Origin: Planctomycetota bacterium
GTDB taxonomy: Bacteria > Planctomycetota > UBA8108
NCBI GenBank assembly: GCA_016928605.1
Contig: JAFGKN010000446.1
Span: 1 to 17,790, forward strand
DNA length: 17,790 bases
Reading direction: 5' to 3'
A program made the position numbers and the translations under genes. The notes below the pieces were generated by a model. It saw only the letters and a program-made list of their open reading frames with translations. It made no database searches and was not told the origin of the DNA. Of this stretch, positions 1 to 8,257 are shown one piece after another. How positions within the stretch are numbered: position 1 is the first letter of the stretch; every line of letters starts with the position of its first letter.

Positions 1-491
1 CTCGAGATCGGCCGCGGCGCTGAGTACGTGCCGAGTCGGTGCGCGTACTGATCTCGTAGCGCCCGCGCGGAGGCGTCCGCTCCCGCTGCCGTGAGGAGAT
101 ACTCGTCCATGTTCCGCTGCCCTGGACTGTACGTGCCGCCCCCGATGCCTTCGAGTTTCTCCCCCCAGAAACCCGCGTTGCCAGTGCCGGCGAGCTTCGC
201 CGCGGCGTCCTCGCGCGCTGCGTTCTTGGCGGTCCTTTGCTCTTCCGTCATGTTGGTCCCGAGTTCCGTCGCCGCGCCCTCCGCCGTCTCTGCAATCGGC
301 GAGAGGATCCGGCCGGCGATCTCTTTCGCCTGCGGGGCGTTCGCTCCGAGATAGGCGCGTAGATCCTGGTAGGCGGGTGACTCGGGCGCCGCCGTCGCTG
401 CTGGAGTCGCCGACGACGTGGCCGACGACGAGGGGCCGACCGACGAGACGTCGGAGAGGAGCGGGTTCCGCCTCGGGGCAAGGTACGGCAT
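1..491 (-). CDS. Truncated virion-associated protein candidate (N-terminal part, 163 residues visible)
   Basis: The frame starts with ATG at 491 and stays open to the left edge, so the C-terminus is outside the window. A strong Shine-Dalgarno AGGAGG lies 7 bases before the ATG, and the gene begins 3 bases after the stop of the 128-residue gene upstream. The visible N-terminus is MPYLAPRRNPLLSDV, followed by a Ser/Ala/Thr-rich linker (about residues 16-36) and then a charged, Ala-rich, probably helical region. No domain is recognised. Its place after the nozzle candidate suggests a tail, internal-virion or ejection protein, but that rests on gene order alone. Confidence 0.7.
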   Translation of the reverse strand, partial: MPYLAPRRNPLLSDVSSVGPSSSATSSATPAATAAPESPAYQDLRAYLGANAPQAKEIAGRILSPIAETAEGAATELGTNMTEEQRTAKNAAREDAAAKLAGTGNAGFWGEKLEGIGGGTYSPGQRNMDEYLLTAAGADASARALRDQYAHRLGTYSAPRPIS

Positions 492-494
492 GAG

Positions 495-881
495 TCATCC
501 TCCTACGACGAGAAACGTGACGGTCGTCTTGGCGCCGGGGAACCCTGTGATCGCCGAGATGACGACCTGGTCATCCTTCGTCGCCCATGCCGGCGAGGAA
601 AGCGATACCGGGGCCTTCGTCGCCGTGTCATACGCCCCGGCGATGAAGACGGCGCGCGGCTTTCCGCTGAGCGTGTTCTTGAAGCTCGTCGCCGCGCTGG
701 TCATGTCGAGCGTCTTCCAAAAGGCTTGCGCGTTCTCCCCGAGCGAAAGACCCTTCTTGAGCGCGGTCGAGGTGTCACCCGCAAAGCCGTTGAGCATGCG
801 CAGAAACCGATCGACCGTCCCCGGGTCGGTAAGATCGCCGAAGTCCTCGCGACGGAAGAGAGCGGACGGAGCCTTTGCCAT
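495..881 (-). CDS. Small structural protein candidate of the tail region, 128 aa
   Basis: The ATG at 881 directly follows the TAG stop of the large gene upstream, with no clear Shine-Dalgarno, which suggests translational coupling. The N-terminal half is charged and helical-looking (DRFLRMLNGFAGD, about 24-36). The C-terminal half looks beta-rich: KPRAVFIAGAYD, then a Ser/Pro-Ala-Trp segment and the end TVTFLVVGG. It has no signal peptide or membrane helix. The beta-rich end and its position between the nozzle candidate and the truncated gene suggest a virion component, perhaps a tail accessory protein. The family is not recognised. Confidence 0.7.
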   Translation of the reverse strand: MAKAPSALFRREDFGDLTDPGTVDRFLRMLNGFAGDTSTALKKGLSLGENAQAFWKTLDMTSAATSFKNTLSGKPRAVFIAGAYDTATKAPVSLSSPAWATKDDQVVISAITGFPGAKTTVTFLVVGG

Positions 882-3386
882 CTAGTAGAGGTCCGTGGCA
901 TCGAGGTAGTCAGCCACGGGCAGCGCCGGGCGCCGCCTGGCCGATGCGAGGCCAGGGCTGTAGCTGACGGAGAGCGCCTGAATGGGCGCCGGGGACCACG
1001 CCTGGGAGCACTCGAACCGCACCCGGAGAAGAGAACCGCGCGCCTTGTTCCGTGGCACGCTCGCGACGAGCACCGGGTGATCTTGTTCCTCGCCCTGCCA
1101 GCCGGGCGAGAGCACCAGTGATTCGAGGCTGGGATCCGAGTCGGTCGCGAACCCGAACGTGGTGAGCGCGAAGGACGCCACGCGGAACCCCAAGGCCGCC
1201 TCGATGAAGTGGTGCACCTTCCCGAGCGGCGCGAACTTGGGCGCCCATTCCACCGCTTCCGCGATGAGCTTGTACGTGAACCCGGGGCCGAGCTCCCATG
1301 TGAGCTCGCGATCGACCTGGACGTAGTTGCCGGAGACCGCTGTCACGATGGCCCACGCGTCGTAGACGGTGCCAAGCGGACCCGTGAGGACGTCGCCGAC
1401 GTAGGGCGTGCCGTCTCCGAGATCGGACACGGTGAGCTCGGTCCCGGAGGCCGAGTCGATGGAGACGGCGAAACGGCGATCGGCGTAGTCGCTCGGGAGG
1501 AAGTCCTTGCGTTCGATGTGCACTTCCCCGTCGTCGTCGATGAGTACCAGCCGATCGTCGGCGGGTGTCACCGCCGCGCTACGAGCCGCGACGGGCCAAT
1601 GCGTCCACGCCTGGGTGATGAGATCGTAGACGTAGCAGTGAGAGCCCGCGGTGTCGGTCGGATCCGAGGGGATGAAGAGGATGTACTTGCGCCAGGATTC
1701 GTATCCAACCGCGTTGGCGTAGGTCGTCGTGGCGTGGCGAATGGTTCCCGCCGTATCTTCATCGCCAGCAAGAAGCGGGATGAGCGCCGTTTCGATAGGC
1801 CGAGAGATGAGCTCCACCCCGTTGTCATTCACCGCTACCGCCCCCTGCTCCGAGAGGCAAAAGACGCGGTTGTCGAGCGCTACCGCGGTGAGCGGGGCGA
1901 CAAGCCTCGTATTCCTATCGAACGGCTCCAGGGCGAAGTTTCCCGACTGGCCGACGACACGGAAGATCCCCTCCTCACCCTTTTGGACAAAGAGCGTGTC
2001 CCGGGTCGGCCGGAGGACGAAGATGGCATCCGTATCGCCGACGTCCACGAAGTTGACGAGCGGCACCGCCTCCGGCTGGCTCGGTTTCGACCAGTACAGG
2101 CGGTTCTTCTTCTGCCCGCCTTTCACTGTCGAAACGCGCACGCCCGCCGGGTAGGGCTCGGCGAGGATCACGCCGTCCGTGCGCCCGATGAGCCGGATCG
2201 TGCCAAAGGGTCCATCGTCCGTGTCTGTGGAAATGGCGTAGACGAGCCGGTTCGCGCTCGGGTCCCGGTTCACGCAGCGGATGATACTCGCCGCCGTCGC
2301 TGCCCAGTCCGAAGACGGCAGGCCGCCCGAATAGACCTGGAATTGCCGGGCTGCGATGTTTTCCGCCGCGGCGCCGGTGTAATCGCCGTTGCCGGTCACG
2401 TGCAGCACCGATCCGACGTCGAGGCCGCTCGCGCCGGTGGCGAGGATCGCGAGATCGACGGAGAGCGGCTCGAAGACGCAGCCGTAGAACGCGCATCCCT
2501 TGAACATCGCCAGCGCGGCGGCTTGCGGCGGGCGATAGGACGCCTGGGTGGCGCCCTCCTGAGACTCATTCGTGTAGAGCGCGGCCTGGAGCAGGCTGTC
2601 GGGGACCGTATCGGTCACGGTGACGGTCACCCCGGAAGCGGGCGCCGCCTGCTCCAGGACGAGCTGCATCTCGTCGTCGGGCGAAGCCGTCGCGCTCGCC
2701 GACGCTCGCGAGCGATACACTTGCAGCAGGTGCGTCGCCGCCCCGATCGCCCCGAATCCCTGCGGCACGGTGATGGTGATGTCCACCGCCTTGGCAGATC
2801 CGGAGGTGTTCGCGATGATCGCGCGCCACGAAGGAGCACCCGGAACTTGCCGGGAGCCCGTCACCTGCACCCAGACCACCCGGTAGGCGACCTGGGTTTG
2901 ATCCGGGACCGCGGAGCCGGGGGAAGCTGAAAGTGCGAGCTGCATGTCGAGGCCAGGAGGTGCTCCAGCGACCTGAAAGTCGGAGTCGAGCGCGCGAAAG
3001 AGCGCGGCTTCCTGCCGGTAGCTCGAAAAGTACGTGTAGCCGTCTTTGGAAAAGGACGGGATGACCGATTGGAGCGGCGCAGCCAGGGACGGGACCGGAT
3101 AGATCGTCGCCACCGGCGTCCAGGTCGCGATGCCGTTGAAGATGTGGATCGTCTCCGTGAGCGCGGAGTAGTAGTAGCCCTTGCCGGCCGCGCCGTAGAG
3201 CGCGAGGATCTGGGAGAGCGCGAGGGCGGGATCGACGCCCAACGGCGCGAAGCCTCGGCGCAGCTCGATGATGTTGTCTCGCGAGACCACCACGTTGTCG
3301 GCGACGGAGAGCGCGCCTTCCGGGGCCTCGATATCGTTGCCCTGGAGGTAAAGGCCAGCGGCCTTGACGGTGACGGACTCGGCCAT
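882..3386 (-). CDS. Large tail protein, probable tail-nozzle (T7 gp12-type) candidate, 834 aa
   Basis: This is the longest protein of the window. It is beta-rich with many short Gly/Asp turns and no membrane segment. The central part, with FVQKGEEGIFRVVGQSG and then DNRVFCLSEQGAVAVND, has repeated strand-turn-strand units like those of propeller-bearing nozzle proteins of short-tailed phages. Its size is close to T7 gp12 (about 800 aa). The ATG at 3386 is preferred over two in-frame GTG codons at 3389 and 3392, because GAGG lies 5 bases before it and it shares one base with the upstream stop (TGATG). It follows the adaptor candidate, the same order as gp11-gp12 in T7-like phages. The nozzle role is inferred from size, composition and order. 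A receptor-binding or other baseplate-like protein is the main alternative. Confidence 0.75.
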   Translation of the reverse strand: MAESVTVKAAGLYLQGNDIEAPEGALSVADNVVVSRDNIIELRRGFAPLGVDPALALSQILALYGAAGKGYYYSALTETIHIFNGIATWTPVATIYPVPSLAAPLQSVIPSFSKDGYTYFSSYRQEAALFRALDSDFQVAGAPPGLDMQLALSASPGSAVPDQTQVAYRVVWVQVTGSRQVPGAPSWRAIIANTSGSAKAVDITITVPQGFGAIGAATHLLQVYRSRASASATASPDDEMQLVLEQAAPASGVTVTVTDTVPDSLLQAALYTNESQEGATQASYRPPQAAALAMFKGCAFYGCVFEPLSVDLAILATGASGLDVGSVLHVTGNGDYTGAAAENIAARQFQVYSGGLPSSDWAATAASIIRCVNRDPSANRLVYAISTDTDDGPFGTIRLIGRTDGVILAEPYPAGVRVSTVKGGQKKNRLYWSKPSQPEAVPLVNFVDVGDTDAIFVLRPTRDTLFVQKGEEGIFRVVGQSGNFALEPFDRNTRLVAPLTAVALDNRVFCLSEQGAVAVNDNGVELISRPIETALIPLLAGDEDTAGTIRHATTTYANAVGYESWRKYILFIPSDPTDTAGSHCYVYDLITQAWTHWPVAARSAAVTPADDRLVLIDDDGEVHIERKDFLPSDYADRRFAVSIDSASGTELTVSDLGDGTPYVGDVLTGPLGTVYDAWAIVTAVSGNYVQVDRELTWELGPGFTYKLIAEAVEWAPKFAPLGKVHHFIEAALGFRVASFALTTFGFATDSDPSLESLVLSPGWQGEEQDHPVLVASVPRNKARGSLLRVRFECSQAWSPAPIQALSVSYSPGLASARRRPALPVADYLDATDLY

Positions 3387-4306
3387 CACCACCTCGCCGT
3401 GGCTGCGAAGATCCCGCGGTGAGGGAGGACCGCCTTTGGCGCCCCCTTTACACGATTGCGCATGAGCGGGAGGACCATCCTCGCCATGGCGTCGCGCTTC
3501 TGCTCTGCCAACTGGGCTTCATCGGTCTTCCCGAGCTCCCCGAGCGCGGCAGCGGCGCCCGCTTGGGCGAGGACGGGGAAGAGCTCCACCGGCGCTTGCG
3601 GCACCGGCGAAAAGTGCGCGGCGGAGACGTAGTCGCCGACCTGCAGGGCGGGGGGAGGCGCATCGGCGAGGGTCACGATCACCCCGTCGCAGGTGCCGGC
3701 GAGGTCCATCCCGACCGGTTCGAAGCCGGGCGTTGCCTTGCAGGCGTCAAAGGACGTCACGCCTACGAAAGCTCCGGGGGCTGCACCGAGTACGCTCTGC
3801 GGGGCGATGGAGGTGCCCGGCATGCCGGCGAGCGTGACGAGGGTCCCGGCGATCGCCGTCACGATGGCAGAGCCGGCCGCCTCCAAGAGAGCGGACGGAC
3901 TCACCGCGTAGGTCATCCGGAGCGTCACCGCGTCGGAGCGGTTCGAGCGGTTCACGTAGTCGATGCCCTGGCTCTTGAGCCGAAATCCCCACGGCGCGAT
4001 ATCGAGCTGCGAGCCGTCCACCTGCGGCACGTCGATGGGGTTCCCCGATGCGTCCAGGAAGATGAGCTCGCGCAGGCCGTTCGCGACCGCGCGCGAGGGC
4101 ACGCGATACGGCCCCGCTCCGGAAAGCGCCACCTCGTAGTCGGTGACGTAGTAGTCCTCCTGCACGCTCATGATGAGCGGCACGAGATAGGTGACCATCT
4201 CCTCATTCACGATCGCGAGCCACTCGGGATCGGTGAATGAAGAGTCAGGGATCCGCCCCCGGCGCTTGGCGCTCGCGATGAGATCGTCGCTGAGCTTCCC
4301 CAGCAC
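3386..4306 (-). CDS. Head-tail connector/adaptor candidate, 306 aa
   Basis: The GTG start at 4306 lies 7 bases after the upstream stop, and the stop overlaps the next gene by one base. The N-terminus (DLIASAKRRGRIPDSSFTDP, about 8-27) is helical, followed by an aromatic segment with YYVTDYEVALSGAGPYRVPS (about 52-71) and then a beta-rich middle. The pattern of a helical start plus a section describing 'parameter and return to a preferred value' strands is typical of phage proteins found between capsid and nozzle genes. The C-terminus is basic and helical (AEQKRDAMARMVLPLMRN). Position after the capsid genes and before the nozzle candidate supports a connector that joins portal to tail, but the exact family was not identified. 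Confidence 0.65.
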   Translation of the reverse strand: MLGKLSDDLIASAKRRGRIPDSSFTDPEWLAIVNEEMVTYLVPLIMSVQEDYYVTDYEVALSGAGPYRVPSRAVANGLRELIFLDASGNPIDVPQVDGSQLDIAPWGFRLKSQGIDYVNRSNRSDAVTLRMTYAVSPSALLEAAGSAIVTAIAGTLVTLAGMPGTSIAPQSVLGAAPGAFVGVTSFDACKATPGFEPVGMDLAGTCDGVIVTLADAPPPALQVGDYVSAAHFSPVPQAPVELFPVLAQAGAAAALGELGKTDEAQLAEQKRDAMARMVLPLMRNRVKGAPKAVLPHRGIFAATARW

Positions 4307-4313
4307 TTTAAGA

Positions 4314-4601
4314 TCACCGCCTCTTCCCGAATCGCCTACGTTTCACCGCGTCGAGCGCTTCCGGGTCTTCCTCTTCGGGCGGCTCGGCCTCTTCGTCGTC
4401 GGGAGACTCGGCCATCATCTCGGCCATGACCTCGGCGTCCATGTCGCCCGCCTCGTCGTCGGGCGCTTCCTCGGCCGGAGCGGAGACCCGCGCCTTGTGA
4501 CGGGCCATGAGCTTCGCGCCCTGGTGATCGGAGAGCACGCGGGCGAGCTCATGGGCGACCATGAGGTTGATGCGCTTGTGATCGTCCCTCGTGAGAGGCA
4601 T
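4314..4601 (-). CDS. Small acidic protein with basic C-terminal tail, 95 aa
   Basis: The ATG at 4601 is chosen over an upstream in-frame start at 4643. The later one has a G-rich ribosome-binding site (GGGGG) 7 bases before it and leaves a normal 4-base gap to the upstream gene, whereas the earlier start would overlap that gene by 38 bases. The first 40 residues are helical (DDHKRINLMVAHELARVLSD). Residues 45-80 are very acidic (DDEEAEPPEEEDPEALD), and the end is strongly basic (KRRRFGKRR). The charge layout resembles small phage assembly or nucleic-acid-associated proteins, but no family is recognised. It sits between the decoration-like gene and the adaptor candidate. Confidence 0.7.
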   Translation of the reverse strand: MPLTRDDHKRINLMVAHELARVLSDHQGAKLMARHKARVSAPAEEAPDDEAGDMDAEVMAEMMAESPDDEEAEPPEEEDPEALDAVKRRRFGKRR

Positions 4602-4605
4602 CGAA

Positions 4606-5139
4606 CTACCCCCGGGAAAGAGAGACGCTCGCGACGTCGTCACCCGTGCCGCCGGTCATCTTGCCGCTCGCGAGGTGGCCCGCCGTGACACCTGTCCCCG
4701 AAGCGACCAGGGTGAGCTGATTCCCGATGAGACCCGGAGCGAGGGCGGTGATGGTGACGACGCCGAGCGCGGAGGTCGCGACGACCAGCTTGTTGAGCGT
4801 GGCGTCCGCGTTGATCGCGGCCTTGAGCGCCGCCGCGCTCGCCGTGTCGCTCGTCGCCCATGTGACGGTCTTCGCGCTGCCGGCGATGGTGCCTCCCACT
4901 GCACCGGAACCCGACGCGATGGTGAGCGTGCCCCACGCCGCGACGGCCGCGGTGCCGCCCGGCTTGATGTCGAGCACGCCTTGCTCGAGTCCAGCGGCGA
5001 GCCGCTCGAAGAGCGCGGCGAGGGCGAGGCAGACGTCGCGCGAGTGACAGGCGTCGGTCGCCCGGAAGATGGGAGCCGCGTTGCCGAGCGCGGCGAGCGC
5101 CTTGTTATGGGTGAGGCGGATCACGGTCGTCACGGCCAT
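4606..5139 (-). CDS. Minor structural / capsid-decoration-like protein, 177 aa
   Basis: The ATG at 5139 has GGAG 6 bases upstream. After a helical N-terminus (NKALAALGNA, Cys-containing CHSRDVCLALAALFERL), the protein turns into a Gly/Ala/Thr-rich beta domain from about residue 60: GTLTIASGSGAVGGTIAG, then DTASAAALKAAINADATLN, then VVTITALAPGLIGNQLTL and a GTGV turn. This 'small-residue strands, Ala-rich helix, VTITA.PG..GN' pattern is common in phage virion domains of decoration, tail or minor head proteins. It lies directly after the major capsid gene, so a head-surface protein is likely. This is inferred from pattern and position, not a firm family match. Confidence 0.7.
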   Translation of the reverse strand: MAVTTVIRLTHNKALAALGNAAPIFRATDACHSRDVCLALAALFERLAAGLEQGVLDIKPGGTAAVAAWGTLTIASGSGAVGGTIAGSAKTVTWATSDTASAAALKAAINADATLNKLVVATSALGVVTITALAPGLIGNQLTLVASGTGVTAGHLASGKMTGGTGDDVASVSLSRG

Positions 5140-5196
5140 GGTGTTCTCCAGGGAAGGCGAAGGCGGCCCGATGCGCCGCCCGTCACCATGGTGCGA

Positions 5197-6483
5197 CTAC
5201 GTGTTGACGATGCCCGTGATACTGAGGAGCTTCCAGAGCTCTTCGGTAAAGAAGGCCTGCTCCGTCCAGATGCGCCACGAGTACCCGAAGCGCGACGGAT
5301 CGTGGTACCAGATGTCACCCTTGGAGCGGCCCGCCGAGCCGGGAGTGGCCATCGAGATGTCCCGCGCGCCGATCCGCTTGAGGCCGCTCTTTGGCCGCAG
5401 GCAACCATACCCCTCCTTCATCCGGCCCTCGCCGACGATCTCCACCGGCACGCGCTGGATGTTGAAGGCGATGTAGTCGGCGCCGCTCTCGAGCTTCTTC
5501 ACCTCCGCGCCGTAGCGCCGGAGCGCGTTCTGGTCCTGCATGATGTTGTTCCACGTCCGGGGATTGAGATCCGCGCGGATGGGCTCCACCACGCCCCGGC
5601 CGATGAGGAGCTCCACCGCCTCGCACACCTTCGTGAAACTGAGCGCTCCACCGGCCGCGTACGTGTTCGGTGCCGCGTCGCTGTTCGCGTCGAGATCGAC
5701 GTTGAAGAGCGTCCCGGTGGTCGTGGTGGCGGCCTTCATGAGCCCGACCATGGTCTTGAATCCGGAGGCACCGAGCGTGCCCGTCGCCGTACCGGACCAG
5801 TAGAGATCGAGCGTGTCGGCGGCACCGGCAACGGCCGTATCGAGCGCGCTGATGTCGCCCGAGGCGCCGGAGACTGTGACCGTGCGCGTCGCGCGGTTGA
5901 CGACCGTCTTCGTGATCGTGAATGCCCCGGTGCCCACCCGCGTCGTCGCGTTGTAGGCCACCATCTGGTAGTTCTTCTTCCCTGCCCAGATCCACGGCGC
6001 GTACTCGGAGAGCTTGATGGTGAGGACGGTGTGCGTCGCATCGACGTTCGCCGAGCTCGCGATCTTTCCGAGCCCCCCCTGCCCGTGCCAGAGCTCGTCT
6101 TCCACGCGCTTTCTGATCGCGTTGAAGCCCGATGCCTGCTTCTTCCCGGCGATGTCCGCGTACGCCCGCCGGGAGCCGGAGGCGCGCTCGGCAGAGGAGT
6201 AGTCGATGGTGGAGACGATACCGATCTGAAACCCGTTCACCGTCGCCTTGACGGTCTCCATCCCGACCGCGGTGGGGGCGGTGATGGCACCGTCTGAAGC
6301 GGACCCATGGACGAAGCCCGCTTCCTCGGCAACCACCACGTGCTCGGTGTAGTCGCCGCCCTGCTTGTTTTCGCCGTCAAAGGACAGCTCCTCCACCAGG
6401 GTCACGTCGGTGGGGATCGAGTCCTTGAGCTTCGTGTACAGCGTGTGCGCGTATTCGTTGAGTACGTTCGTCAGCTCGGCCAC
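5197..6483 (-). CDS. Major capsid protein, 428 aa
   Basis: The start is GTG at 6483, with GGAG 7 bases before it. The length and its place after the portal and scaffold-like genes fit the coat protein that builds the icosahedral shell. The N-terminal half has a long charged helix region (SRRAYADIAGKKQASGFNA, about 104-122) typical of a spine helix. The C-terminal half has a typical shell-domain stretch with WNNIMQDQNALRRYGAE (about 311-327), and an aromatic end (EELWKLLSITGIVNT). Residues about 170-240 are Thr/Ala/Val-rich strands (TITKTVVNRATRTVTVSG) that look like an inserted Ig-like or other beta domain. The fold is presumed to be HK97-type. A cleaved N-terminal delta domain is not evident. 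Confidence 0.8.
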   Translation of the reverse strand: MAELTNVLNEYAHTLYTKLKDSIPTDVTLVEELSFDGENKQGGDYTEHVVVAEEAGFVHGSASDGAITAPTAVGMETVKATVNGFQIGIVSTIDYSSAERASGSRRAYADIAGKKQASGFNAIRKRVEDELWHGQGGLGKIASSANVDATHTVLTIKLSEYAPWIWAGKKNYQMVAYNATTRVGTGAFTITKTVVNRATRTVTVSGASGDISALDTAVAGAADTLDLYWSGTATGTLGASGFKTMVGLMKAATTTTGTLFNVDLDANSDAAPNTYAAGGALSFTKVCEAVELLIGRGVVEPIRADLNPRTWNNIMQDQNALRRYGAEVKKLESGADYIAFNIQRVPVEIVGEGRMKEGYGCLRPKSGLKRIGARDISMATPGSAGRSKGDIWYHDPSRFGYSWRIWTEQAFFTEELWKLLSITGIVNT

Positions 6484-6748
6484 GTGGAGACTCCAAAGAA
6501 AGAGGGAAAGCCTGCATCGCTTTCGCTCCGTCTTCGGGTGGTCTCAGGGCAGAGGCGTTGCGCGCTTGGTCGAGTGACGGCGCGGCGCTGACCTGCGACG
6601 CCCTTTGCCGGGCGGCATCTCGCGTCTCGCTCTTCGGTTGGTCCTCGCCTTTCGGTTGGAGGACGTCTCGGCGCTCCGCGGTCCTGCGCGCGGGATCATG
6701 GCGAGGAGGGGCGGGCGACGCAAGTCAAACGCGCGTTGACCGTCGCCG
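6484..6748. repeat. 265-bp non-coding gap with short direct repeats upstream of the capsid gene
   Basis: This is the largest gap inside the morphogenesis module. The 9-base word TTCGGTTGG occurs at 6633-6641 and 6651-6659, inside an imperfect 18-base tandem repeat. A degenerate third copy, TCTTCGGGTGG, lies at 6531-6541. No convincing gene is seen: a 24-codon Arg-rich frame at 6544-6618 lacks a good start signal. The gap could hold a promoter or an RNA-processing site that raises capsid expression. No clear promoter or terminator was recognised. Confidence 0.5.
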
Positions 6749-6928
6749 TCACTCCTCATTCCGGAAGCGGCGGAGCGCGTCGGCGACGGAGCCGCCGCGC
6801 CGCTTCTTCGCGGAAGACACGTGCTCGGGGAGCTCCTTTCCCTTCGGCGTCTCGACTTCCCACTTCTTCGCCACCTCTGGGTGCTTCGCGTGCATCATGC
6901 GGCGCTGCGCCTGTGACTTGAACGGCAT
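6749..6928 (-). CDS. Small conserved phage protein of the 'MPFKSxAQRR' type, 59 aa
   Basis: ATG at 6928, TGA at 6749-6751, 4 bases after the upstream scaffold-like gene. The N-terminus MPFKSQAQRRMMHAKHPEVA followed by KKWEVETPKGKELPEH matches a short basic protein that recurs in many tailed-phage genomes as an unnamed hypothetical protein. The length is also typical of that group. The function is unknown. It is rich in Lys/Arg and His with a Lys-Lys-Arg-Arg patch at 41-44, so nucleic-acid or capsid-interior contact is conceivable but unproven. Its place between the scaffold candidate and capsid suggests expression with the head genes. Confidence 0.85.
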   Translation of the reverse strand: MPFKSQAQRRMMHAKHPEVAKKWEVETPKGKELPEHVSSAKKRRGGSVADALRRFRNEE

Positions 6929-6932
6929 GGCG

Positions 6933-8069
6933 TCACCGACCTTTGATGAACTCGGCCATGACGTCGCCCGTGGTGCGGACCACGCGCTGTGACGATCGCC
7001 GCGGTGCCCCGTTCCTCGGCTCGGCCGCCGGGGAAGGCTCCTCGCGTCGCCCGCGGGCCTTGTAGTCGGCGACGATGCCCTTGCGGATCTTGTCTACGAG
7101 CCCGGGGAACTTGGCCTTGATCGCGGGCCACTCCATCGAATCGAACAGGATCCCGTGCTCGGCCTGGAGATCGTCCATCGACTGTGCGACCGCGTCATCC
7201 ATCACGGCCGCCGGGTCCGCGCTGGGATCGTGCTCGAGGGCGGCCGAGAGATGCTGCGCGACACGGGGGAGGATGGCCCTCGACTCGCCGCGCTTCTCCA
7301 GCTCGCCGACGATCGTCTTCACCCAGCGGGCCCGGGTGGTTTCGGCTTCCTGGTGCTCTTCCACGCGCCGCGCGTGCTCGGCGGCCTGTCTCTGGGTCGC
7401 CTCGGCTGCCTCGGCACGCTTCTTCCACTGGAGCGCCTGGCGCTGCTCCGCGCTGAGCGGCTGGCCGGTGCCAGGGTCGTACTCGGCCGAGTAGAGCTCC
7501 AGCACCCGGCGCTGGATGATCTCGTTCAACTTCTCTTCCGGGAGTCCCGCCACCTGCAGCGCGCGCAGGGGGTCGGTCCTCGCCAGCGCGATGAGCTCTT
7601 CCGCCGGTCGGCGCAGCCTCGCCGCTTCCTGCATGCGCTCGTAGGCCGCTCGCTTGAGCGAGGCCGCGCCGAGGAGCTCCCGGGGGTCTACTCCGATGGA
7701 GGCCGCGACGCGGTCGATCTCGTCGGCGTCGAGCTCGCGTTCCTCCCCGAGTACCTTGTGCTTGTAGGTCCGCTTCTCGGGCGGCTTGTCCTTCCCTTCC
7801 TCGCCCTCTTCACCCTCGGCCGGCTCTTCGGGCTCCTTGGCGGGCTCGGTTCGAGGCTTCGAACGTGCCGCGGGCTCAGGCTTCCCGGCGGGCTTCTTCG
7901 GCGCGCGCTCGCGCGGGAGGGCTGGCTCCGGCTCGGCGTCGTCGGCCTCCGGGTCATGCCGCGCCCCCCGGGCGGGGCGCTCCGGTTCCTCGGCGATGAA
8001 GGCCGAGATCGCGTCGCCTGTCCCGCCTCCGCCTTCGTCACCTCCGGGGATCTCGGTCTCGTCGCTCAT
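6933..8069 (-). CDS. Probable capsid scaffold protein, 378 aa
   Basis: ATG at 8069 overlaps the upstream stop in an ATGA, with AAAGG 6 bases before the start. The first ~100 residues are low complexity, rich in Glu, Pro, Lys and Ala (EEPAEGEEGEEGKDKPPEKR). The middle, from about residue 110, is helical with long charged heptad-like stretches (AEAAEATQRQAAEHARRVEE), which suggests coiled coil. The C-terminus is basic (RRSSQRVVRTTGDVMAEF). An acidic, coiled-coil, sequence-divergent protein coded between portal and capsid is the usual profile of a scaffolding protein, which guides shell assembly and then leaves the head. The call rests on this composition and position, and no protease motif is visible. 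Confidence 0.75.
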   Translation of the reverse strand: MSDETEIPGGDEGGGGTGDAISAFIAEEPERPARGARHDPEADDAEPEPALPRERAPKKPAGKPEPAARSKPRTEPAKEPEEPAEGEEGEEGKDKPPEKRTYKHKVLGEERELDADEIDRVAASIGVDPRELLGAASLKRAAYERMQEAARLRRPAEELIALARTDPLRALQVAGLPEEKLNEIIQRRVLELYSAEYDPGTGQPLSAEQRQALQWKKRAEAAEATQRQAAEHARRVEEHQEAETTRARWVKTIVGELEKRGESRAILPRVAQHLSAALEHDPSADPAAVMDDAVAQSMDDLQAEHGILFDSMEWPAIKAKFPGLVDKIRKGIVADYKARGRREEPSPAAEPRNGAPRRSSQRVVRTTGDVMAEFIKGR

Positions 8070-8257
8070 CGGGTGCCTTTCCTGCCAAGGGCGCGGCGGG
8101 CCGGTTCAGGCTCGGGAGCGCCGGCCGCGGCGACAAGGAGCTGGTCGCGCTCGGCCGTGAGCGCCGCGTATGTGGGCGAGCCGAAGAAGCCGCGGCCCTC
8201 AAGATCATCGAGGACCAGGACCAGGTTCGCGAGGCGCTGGAGCTCGGAGTCGGTCAC
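8066..8257 (-). CDS. Small hypothetical protein between portal and scaffold, 63 aa
   Basis: GTG start at 8257 overlaps the portal stop by 4 bases (GTGA), and its own stop overlaps the scaffold-like start by 4 bases. This double overlap makes translational coupling likely and supports a real gene. The first half is helical with leucine-rich heptads (SELQRLANLVLVLDDLEGRG), followed by a second helix (YAALTAERDQLLVAAAG) and a short Pro/Arg tail. It might be a two-helix coiled-coil partner of portal or scaffold. No family is recognised. Confidence 0.7.
   Translation of the reverse strand: MTDSELQRLANLVLVLDDLEGRGFFGSPTYAALTAERDQLLVAAAGAPEPEPARRALGRKGTR

Noticed and set aside
1..6. Window begins with CTCGAG (XhoI recognition site)
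   Set aside because: A single six-base word at a contig edge is not evidence for a cloning junction or genome end.
1209..2930. Long open frame of 573 codons on the plus strand, antisense to the nozzle candidate
   Set aside because: High-G+C shadow frame: Arg/Asp/Val-rich without any domain, opposite a gene with good start and neighbour spacing.
4591..6297. Long plus-strand frame of 568 codons antisense to the capsid and decoration-like genes
   Set aside because: Composition is Arg/Gly/Asp-rich, no recognisable domain, and it crosses several minus-strand genes and their ribosome-binding sites.
6544..6618. A 24-codon basic peptide frame upstream of the capsid gene
   Set aside because: Weak ribosome-binding site, short and Arg-rich as chance frames are in this base composition.
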